A DNA stretch of 7,630 nucleotides from assembly GCA_046597185.1 (NCBI GenBank), contig JBKJLF010000795.1, forward strand, positions 1 to 7,630, written 5' to 3'. Below, piece by piece: positions 1 through 5,233 of this stretch. How positions within the stretch are numbered: the first letter of the stretch is position 1; each line of letters starts with the position of its first letter. Origin of the DNA: CAMBDR01 sp046597185 (GTDB taxonomy: Bacteria > Pseudomonadota > Gammaproteobacteria > Burkholderiales > Burkholderiaceae_D). Below the pieces are notes generated by a model. The model did not search any database and was not told where the DNA came from. It was given only the letters and a program-made list of their open reading frames with translations. A program made the position numbers and the translations under genes.

Positions 1-3000
1 GCGCGAATCCCAGTGCTGGCAGCTCAAATTATTGCCAATCAGTTAACACACCGAGCTACAATGTCGCACGCTATCCCAATAAGTTTTTTACAGCAGGCAC
101 CACAGGCTCCGCCGCCATCCCAGAGACAGCGGCCTCCACCACGTTTACGATTACACTCACTGGCACCTGCAATAGCAGCAATAAGGTGGGCATATCAGCC
201 GTAACCATCAATGGTGTCAATGTACTCAGCTCTTCCACCAGCCAAACCAGTAGTGCGTCCACCCTGGCTTCGGATTTGCGTAGCAGGATCGGCGGTGGCT
301 ACACGACCAGCGGCACAAGTAACACCGTCAAAATTACCGCCCCTTTATCATCGGGAGCCATTACCTGGCCGGTACTGTTTACCCGCACCAGTAGTTCAAG
401 TAGTTCCTGCGCCATCTCCACCTCTCCCATACCTACCTTCGGTGGCTATAGTCCCGCTGTACCTGCTGTACCAGCTACACCTAGCAGCTATCCTGGCTCG
501 TTTACGAGGGTGGACATTGTCTCGACCAATAATAGCTATCCGTATCCCGGCAGCACCACCAAAGCCAGCACCCGCACCGATTGCGCTGGCACTACCTGCA
601 CCTATGCAGAAGAAATGACCAATTTCGCCAACTGGTGGACTTACTACCATACCCGGATGCAAATGATGAAATCCTCAGCCAGTATTTCATTTAACGCTCT
701 CGACACCAAATATCGGGTCGGCTACTTTAGCATCAACAATAATACGGGCACGGACTTCTTGAATCTGTCCACCTTTAATTCGACCCAAAAAACGAATTGG
801 TATAGCAAATTACTTGCCGCCAAGCCGAATAACAGTACGCCACTACGTAAGGCACTCACCAGCGCCGGACGTTTATATGGCGGCAAATTGAATGGCAGCA
901 GTTTCAATGGCAGCACAGTCGTCGACCCAATGCAATACTCTTGCCAGCAAAACTTTACCATTCTCTCGACCGACGGGTATTGGAACGAGGCCGATCCGGG
1001 CGGTTATCAACTCGATGGCAGCACCGCTATTGGCAATCAGGATGGCACCCTGGCACGGCCGCAATTGGATGGCAACAATACCAGCAATACCTTGGCCGAC
1101 GTGGCTGCCTATTATTACAATACCGATTTACGCACCACCAGTTGTATCGGCAGTGTGGTTCCACCCGCTACGGTGGGCAATGATGTCTGCACCAATAACG
1201 TGCCGGTCAGCGGCCTGGATGCGGCGGCACACCAGCATATGACCACATTCACCGTTGGGCTGGGGGCATCGGGCTATATGCAATATACCCCAAGCTACGC
1301 CAGCTCCAGCAATACCAGTGGCGATTACTTCAACATCAAAAATGGCACCTCAGCCAATCCGGGCGCGGGTGTCTGCTCATGGCAAACCACGGGTGTCTGT
1401 AATTGGCCAACACCTGCCTCCAACACCCAATCGACCATTGACGACTTATGGCATGCCGCCGTCAACGGTTATGGCACCTACTTTAGCGCAGGTAATCCGG
1501 CCTTGCTCTCATCGGGTTTATCCAGTGCCTTGGCCGGAGTGTCGGCACGCTCGGGTGCATCGGCTGCCGCCACGACCAGTAATCCCAACATTGCAACGGG
1601 TGACAATTTTGTGTTTAGCTCAACCTTCACCTCGGTCAATTGGGATGGTGAATTAGTGCGGCAACAGTTGGATTTGAATACGGGTGCCATTTCCACTTCG
1701 GTTGATTGGTCGGCTCAATCATTACTCGATGCCAATACCTCACGCACCATTTATACCTATGACCCCACTGGCACCAACAAACTAAAACTGTTCACATGGT
1801 CTACCCTGGGCGGCGACCAAAGCTGGTTCAACGCCGCAGCCATTACGGGTCTTTCGCAATTTTGTAGCTCAGGCGTGACCTGCCTGGGTACGACTGAAAA
1901 AGCCGCTGCAGCAGGCCAAAATTTGGTCAACTTCTTGCGCGGCGACCGCAGTAACGAAGGCTCTTCGACCGATACCAGTAAATATTATCGTGCCCGCAGC
2001 CATGTGCTGGGCGATATTGTGAGTGCCGAAGCGGTGTATGTCAAAGCGCCATTGTTCAGCTATACCGATGCGGGTTATAGCGCCTACAAGAGCGCCAATG
2101 CAAGCCGCCAGGGTATGGTGTATGTCGCAGCCAATGACGGGATGCTGCATGCGTTTAATGCCACCACAGGCGTTGAAGAATGGGCTTATGTCCCCAACTC
2201 GGTCTTGCCGAATCTGTATAAGCTGGCCGATAAAAACTATGCAACCCAACATCAATATTATGTCGATGGCACACCGGTTCAAGGTGATGTGTATTTTGGC
2301 GGTGCCTGGCATACGATACTGGTAGGTGGTTTGGCGGGCGGCGGTCGCGCCTTTTACGCGCTCGATGTCACTAACCCCAGCACACCCGTTGCCCTATGGG
2401 AATTCACCAATGACACCAGCAAAGGCACGGGCTACGCTACGGATGCCAATTTAGGTTATGCCTTTGGCAAGCCAGAAATTACCCAACTCAAAAACGGCAC
2501 GTGGGTGGTGATCATTACCTCGGGCTACAATAATGTATCCCCTGGAGATGGTTCAGGCTATCTTTATGTGATGGATGCACAATCAGGTACCAAGTTGACC
2601 ACCTTGCCAACCTATGTTGGTAGCACAGCCACACCAAGTGGCTTGGCGCAAATTCGCACCTGGGTCGATAATCCCGACAGTAGTAATGTGGCCACCCGGG
2701 TGTATGGCGGTGATCTGCTCGGCAATGTCTGGCGTTTTGACATTGATGATAATATCGCCCCGACGGGTAAAGAAAGCACGCTGTTAGCCACCCTCAAAAG
2801 TGCCACACTCAATGCTCAAGCAATTACCAGCAAGCCTGAATTAGGTTTGGTCAACAGCTACCCGGTGGTGTATGTTGGCACCGGCAAGTATTTGGGCGTC
2901 TCGGATTTGACCGATACCAGCAGCCAATCGATCTATGCCATCCGTGATAAATTACTCCCCACCGGGGTAGGCAACCCACGTAGCGAGGGCACGTTTATCA

Positions 3001-3479
3001 AGCAGACATTAACTGCAACCACCTGCCCGGCAGGCACGGCCAGCAGCATTTGCAGCGCCGGCCAGGCAGTACGCACCAGTACCAATTTGGCGGTCGATTT
3101 TGCCAGCAACAGCGGTTGGTATGTTGATTTGCTCGATTCGGGCGAGCGTATCAACAATGACCCGCAACTCGCATTAGGCACCCTGATCTTCACAGCCAAT
3201 GTACCCAATGTGAGTGCCTGCACCATCGGCGGTTATAGTTACCTGTACTACTTTAACTACAAAACCGGCGGGCCAGTCGCCACTTCGACCACCAATGTTA
3301 CCGGTGCGATATTGGGTAACACCTTGGCCACGCGCCCGGTGTTTGCCAAGTTACCCAATAACAAGGTGATTTCGATTACGCGCTTGAGCGATGGCAGCAA
3401 TACCGTTTCCCAGCCGCCCGTGTCACTGAGTACAGGCAACGTACGGCGGGTATCATGGCGTGAGTTAAATGCCGAATAG
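1..3479 (+). CDS. pilY1: PilY1-type type IV pilus tip adhesin/assembly protein, 5' partial
   Basis: The frame is open from base 3 to the TAG at 3477-3479, giving 1158 residues with no N terminus. The GTG at 186 is internal: the frame upstream is open and reads naturally (TFTITLTGTCNSSNKV). PilY1 proteins are Sec-exported, sit at the type IV pilus tip with the minor pilins, counteract PilT-driven retraction and mediate adhesion. Numbering from base 3, residues about 45-125 are a Ser/Thr-rich beta module, followed by a PAVPAVPATP linker. Next comes the family block NFANWWTYYHTRM (207-219), then STDGYWN (322-328) in the von Willebrand A-like part; its metal-site DxSxS motif would lie upstream of the window. 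The C-terminal half is the PilC/PilY1 beta-propeller: GMVYVAANDG (704-713), YVDGTP (753-758), GGLAGGGRAFYALDV (from 775) and RVYGGDLLGNVWRFD (899-913). The calcium loop before that last motif is not canonical (D889, D892, N895, then T898-R899). Several Cys residues fit disulfides in an exported protein. Family assignment is firm; export and tip location are inferred from the family. Confidence 0.93.
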   Translation, partial: ANPSAGSSNYCQSVNTPSYNVARYPNKFFTAGTTGSAAIPETAASTTFTITLTGTCNSSNKVGISAVTINGVNVLSSSTSQTSSASTLASDLRSRIGGGYTTSGTSNTVKITAPLSSGAITWPVLFTRTSSSSSSCAISTSPIPTFGGYSPAVPAVPATPSSYPGSFTRVDIVSTNNSYPYPGSTTKASTRTDCAGTTCTYAEEMTNFANWWTYYHTRMQMMKSSASISFNALDTKYRVGYFSINNNTGTDFLNLSTFNSTQKTNWYSKLLAAKPNNSTPLRKALTSAGRLYGGKLNGSSFNGSTVVDPMQYSCQQNFTILSTDGYWNEADPGGYQLDGSTAIGNQDGTLARPQLDGNNTSNTLADVAAYYYNTDLRTTSCIGSVVPPATVGNDVCTNNVPVSGLDAAAHQHMTTFTVGLGASGYMQYTPSYASSSNTSGDYFNIKNGTSANPGAGVCSWQTTGVCNWPTPASNTQSTIDDLWHAAVNGYGTYFSAGNPALLSSGLSSALAGVSARSGASAAATTSNPNIATGDNFVFSSTFTSVNWDGELVRQQLDLNTGAISTSVDWSAQSLLDANTSRTIYTYDPTGTNKLKLFTWSTLGGDQSWFNAAAITGLSQFCSSGVTCLGTTEKAAAAGQNLVNFLRGDRSNEGSSTDTSKYYRARSHVLGDIVSAEAVYVKAPLFSYTDAGYSAYKSANASRQGMVYVAANDGMLHAFNATTGVEEWAYVPNSVLPNLYKLADKNYATQHQYYVDGTPVQGDVYFGGAWHTILVGGLAGGGRAFYALDVTNPSTPVALWEFTNDTSKGTGYATDANLGYAFGKPEITQLKNGTWVVIITSGYNNVSPGDGSGYLYVMDAQSGTKLTTLPTYVGSTATPSGLAQIRTWVDNPDSSNVATRVYGGDLLGNVWRFDIDDNIAPTGKESTLLATLKSATLNAQAITSKPELGLVNSYPVVYVGTGKYLGVSDLTDTSSQSIYAIRDKLLPTGVGNPRSEGTFIKQTLTATTCPAGTASSICSAGQAVRTSTNLAVDFASNSGWYVDLLDSGERINNDPQLALGTLIFTANVPNVSACTIGGYSYLYYFNYKTGGPVATSTTNVTGAILGNTLATRPVFAKLPNNKVISITRLSDGSNTVSQPPVSLSTGNVRRVSWRELNAE

Positions 3480-3490
3480 GGAGTCAGAGA
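3479..3490 (+). promoter_or_regulatory. Possible ribosome binding site of the TonB-like gene
   Basis: GGGAG at 3479-3483 overlaps the pilY1 stop codon and lies 13 bases before the ATG at 3497. A weaker AGAGA at 3486-3490 has better spacing (6 bases). Either could serve. Their position in the 17-base gap fits translation following directly from pilY1 on a shared mRNA. No promoter is visible in so short a gap. Confidence 0.4.
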
Positions 3491-3496
3491 TCGATA

Positions 3497-4258
3497 ATGA
3501 ATCGTAACACGTGGGCAAACTGGCGCAAATGGGGTAACTTCGGCTTGGCACCGATCCCCACGCGCCAGCTCAGTTCAGCCTTGTTTGCTTTAAGCGGCCA
3601 TATTTTCATTGCACTGGTTTTCATGCTCGGGCTACTTCAAACCCGGCCCGAGCAAGTTAGCCCACCTCCGGCCAAAACCATGCAGGTGCAGTTAAAGCCA
3701 TCACAAATACCCACCCAGGCATCCTCGACCGAAGCCGTACCTGACCTGGGGGCGCAACCCAAGCCTGATCCGATACCACAAAACGCCGCAAGCACGCCTG
3801 TGCCCACGCCTGCGCCTGCGTCCGCACCTGCGGCCGCACCTACGGCCGTACCAATCCCCGCTACGGCCGCTACATCTGCGAGCCATGCCGCAAATGCCAC
3901 GCCAGCAGCTTCCCCTGCCGAAGAAGTGGCGTATTACTACCCGGCCCGGCAATTACAGCAAAAACCACAGGTCATCGAAGACATTGATACCAATCTCACA
4001 CTCACCCTGCCCGGCATTGAAACCCAAAACGTGATCCTGCGCTTATTTATCAACGAACGCGGCGGCATCGATCATATTGATATCGAACAAAGCAGTCTGG
4101 CACCCGAAGTGGTCGCGGCGGTCAGCGGAGCGTTTGGCAAACTACGCTTTACCCCTGGCAAAATGGATGGTTTGGCCGTGAAAAGCCAATTGAAAATCGA
4201 AGTATTATTGGAAAATGAGCAAACCGCAAAAATCGGTCGCAAGAGCGTGAATGAATGA
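3497..4258 (+). CDS. TonB-family protein (energy transducer-like), downstream of pilY1
   Basis: The 253-residue protein has the TonB layout. A short cytoplasmic N terminus with several Trp is followed by one membrane segment at about residues 25-48. This segment contains Ser33 and His35, and the His may correspond to the helix His that E. coli TonB needs for ExbB/ExbD coupling. A Pro/Ala/Thr-rich linker (about 52-142) could span the periplasm. A C-terminal domain (about 146-240) includes YYPAR (147-151), VILRLFINERGGIDHI and KLRFTPGKMDG (215-225), the usual beta-alpha-beta pattern of TonB C-terminal domains. Compared with E. coli TonB, about 14 extra residues separate YPAR from the first long strand. 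TonB proteins pass proton-motive energy to outer-membrane receptors, but no receptor, exbB or exbD is present in the window, so the partner is unknown. The gene begins 17 bases after pilY1 and probably shares its transcript, suggesting a role in the pilus or envelope; that role is inference. The ATG at 3497 is the only convincing start. The stop codon lies inside a TGAA repeat. Confidence 0.85.
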   Translation: MNRNTWANWRKWGNFGLAPIPTRQLSSALFALSGHIFIALVFMLGLLQTRPEQVSPPPAKTMQVQLKPSQIPTQASSTEAVPDLGAQPKPDPIPQNAASTPVPTPAPASAPAAAPTAVPIPATAATSASHAANATPAASPAEEVAYYYPARQLQQKPQVIEDIDTNLTLTLPGIETQNVILRLFINERGGIDHIDIEQSSLAPEVVAAVSGAFGKLRFTPGKMDGLAVKSQLKIEVLLENEQTAKIGRKSVNE

Positions 4259-4275
4259 ATGAATGAATGAATGAA
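4248..4275 (+). repeat. TGAA tetranucleotide tandem repeat, seven perfect copies
   Basis: Seven uninterrupted TGAA units run from 4248 to 4275. They cover the last two sense codons and the TGA stop (4256-4258) of the TonB-like gene. Downstream to 4307 the pattern decays, with further TGAA at 4279, 4286 and 4301 and the 10-mer GAATGAATAA at both 4276 and 4298. Such tracts change length by replication slippage. Here reading enters from the fixed codon GTG (4247-4249) as AAT GAA TGA, so gain or loss of whole units leaves the protein end unchanged as long as about three units remain. Confidence 0.95.
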
Positions 4276-4307
4276 GAATGAATAATGAATAAGTAAAGAA
4301 TGAATAA
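4276..4307. repeat. Degenerate continuation of the TGAA tract
   Basis: This A-rich stretch holds two exact copies of GAATGAATAA, starting at 4276 and 4298, and scattered TGAA units. It looks like older, mutated copies of the adjacent perfect repeat. Read on the minus strand it is T-rich and directly follows the 4308-4323 hairpin, so it could double as the terminator tail of the leftward operon. Confidence 0.6.
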
Positions 4308-4323
4308 GCCCGGGAACCCGGGC
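4288..4323 (-). terminator. Probable intrinsic terminator of the pheT-ihfA-merR operon
   Basis: GCCCGGG (4308-4314) and CCCGGGC (4317-4323) form a perfect 7-bp G/C stem around a 2-base loop. On the minus strand the bases after the stem (4307 down to about 4288) read TTATTCATTCTTTACTTATT, a moderately T-rich tail. The hairpin starts 18 bases past the merR stop codon. The very small loop and the interrupted T run make this a fair rather than strong terminator. Confidence 0.55.
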
Positions 4324-4338
4324 GGCCAAAGCCGCCCG
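4319..4338. terminator. G/C hairpin between convergent genes, possible terminator
   Basis: CGGGCGGC (4319-4326), loop CAAA (4327-4330) and GCCGCCCG (4331-4338) form a perfect 8-bp stem, more stable-looking than its neighbour. It shares bases 4319-4323 with the 4308-4323 hairpin, so the two cannot fully form together. On the plus strand it follows the TonB-like gene but lacks a T tract (AACTAACTGC follows). It may act as a weak or Rho-assisted terminator, or as a 3'-end stabiliser of the pilY1 transcript. Confidence 0.5.
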
Positions 4339-4340
4339 AA

Positions 4341-4754
4341 CTAACTGCGCAATAAAGCCACAATCGACTCCAGTTCAGCCCGAATCACCATGGGATCAAG
4401 CGTGGCTTCGTCCACCTGTTCGGCTGGCATGTCACCTTCCGCTTCCGGGGTTTCATCAATCCCGGTAAAATGACCATCCAATTTATTGCGCGCGCCGCTA
4501 ATGGTAAAGCCGTGTTCATACAATAGCTCACGAATGCGGCGTATCAACAGCACCTCGTGATGTTGATAATAACGCCGATTGCCGCGCCGCTTGACTGGTT
4601 TTAACTGGGTGAATTCTTGCTCCCAGTAACGCAACACATGCGGCTTGACGCCACACAGCTCGCTTACTTCGCCTATGGTGAAGTAACGCTTGGCCGGAAT
4701 CGGTGGCAAGACGGCTTGCGGCAATACGGCAGGTTTGCTAACGCGTTCATTCAT
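4341..4754 (-). CDS. MerR-family transcriptional regulator of the pheT-ihfA locus
   Basis: This 137-residue protein carries a MerR winged helix-turn-helix at about residues 23-93. The helix-turn-helix reads YFTIGEVSELCGVKPHVLRYW (24-44) and is followed by the wing KRRGNRRYYQHHE (55-67) and a second helical pair ending GFTISGARNKL. Residues 1-22 are Pro-rich and probably disordered. The C-terminal tail is acidic, ends in a short helix (about 122-135), and has no Cys pair or recognisable ligand domain; the only Cys is in the DNA-binding part, so a metal-sensing role is not supported. A regulator of this type is a common neighbour of ihfA in beta- and gammaproteobacteria; its targets are not known to me. 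It begins 27 bases after the ihfA stop and probably shares its mRNA. The sequence before the ATG at 4754 has no strong ribosome binding site, so translation may depend on ihfA. The stop is TAG. Confidence 0.94.
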   Translation of the reverse strand: MNERVSKPAVLPQAVLPPIPAKRYFTIGEVSELCGVKPHVLRYWEQEFTQLKPVKRRGNRRYYQHHEVLLIRRIRELLYEHGFTISGARNKLDGHFTGIDETPEAEGDMPAEQVDEATLDPMVIRAELESIVALLRS

Positions 4755-4781
4755 GGTTGATCATGGTGGCTCATTATCGGA

Positions 4782-5201
4782 TCAGGCAGCATGGCCATTG
4801 AGATCGGGTGCTTTACCCGGTTCATCAACCATGCTTTTCAATTTTTGACTGGAATGAAATGTTACCACGCGGCGCGCCGAAATCGGGATTTCTTCACCAG
4901 TTTTTGGATTACGCCCCGGTCGTTGCGGTTTGTCACGCAATTGAAAATTACCAAAACCGGATAATTTCACTTCTTGCCCGCGCACCAGAGCATCGCGAAT
5001 TTCATCAAAAAAAGTTTCCACCATTTCCTTGGCTTCACGTTTATTTAAACCAACCCGTTCAAATAACAGTTCAGCCAATTCTGCCTTGGTTAAGGTGGGC
5101 AATTCTTTTTCCGCTTGCAAACGTGCGTTGGAAGCTTGCATCGCACGTTGCAAATTGGCAGTGAGCACCGATTGCAACTCGGCCGAGGTCACATCGTTCA
5201 T
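4782..5201 (-). CDS. ihfA: Integration host factor alpha subunit, N-terminally extended
   Basis: IhfA pairs with IhfB to form a nucleoid protein that bends DNA sharply at specific sites in recombination, replication and transcription. From the ATG at 5201 the product has 139 residues. The HU/IHF core starts at [13 protein letters not shown] (37-49) and continues with [12 protein letters not shown] (51-62), [14 protein letters not shown] (78-91), the DNA-contacting arm [13 protein letters not shown] (94-106) and [13 protein letters not shown] (110-122). Pro99 in the arm corresponds to the DNA-intercalating Pro65 of E. coli IhfA. E. coli IhfA has 99 residues, so this protein carries about 36 extra N-terminal residues and a short tail ([14 protein letters not shown]). 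No ATG, GTG or TTG lies immediately before the core, so at least part of the extension must be translated. A TTG at 5237, overlapping the pheT stop, would add 12 residues, but the ATG at 5201 is the better start. The gene follows pheT by 32 bases, the usual arrangement in proteobacteria. Confidence 0.96.
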   Translation of the reverse strand: MNDVTSAELQSVLTANLQRAMQASNARLQAEKELPTLTKAELAELLFERVGLNKREAKEMVETFFDEIRDALVRGQEVKLSGFGNFQLRDKPQRPGRNPKTGEEIPISARRVVTFHSSQKLKSMVDEPGKAPDLNGHAA

Positions 5202-5208
5202 CTTATTT

Positions 5209-5218
5209 TCTATCCCCA
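5209..5218 (-). promoter_or_regulatory. ihfA: Weak candidate ribosome binding site for ihfA
   Basis: On the minus strand TGGGGATAGA (5218-5209) lies 7 bases before the ATG at 5201. It is only a loose match to a Shine-Dalgarno sequence, but nothing better precedes either candidate start. It favours the ATG at 5201 over the TTG at 5237. Confidence 0.35.
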
Positions 5219-5233
5219 CTGATATGGTAGCGA

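Noticed and set aside
186..188. GTG at 186 as the start of the pilY1 gene
   Set aside because: The frame is open to the window edge, the upstream translation is continuous with the module that follows, and a protein starting here would lack a signal peptide and the first part of the von Willebrand A region.
1869..2312. 147-codon open frame on the minus strand inside pilY1
   Set aside because: It is antisense to conserved PilY1 propeller motifs and its translation resembles no protein I recognise.
3795..3870. Short repeats in the linker of the TonB-like gene
   Set aside because: The similar CCTGCG/CCTACGGCC units follow from Pro-Ala/Thr coding and are not a regular tandem array.
3637..3900. 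Gly/Ala-rich and Arg-rich open frames on the minus strand
   Set aside because: They are reverse reads of the Pro/Ala-rich linker of the TonB-like gene, whose biased codons leave several frames open.
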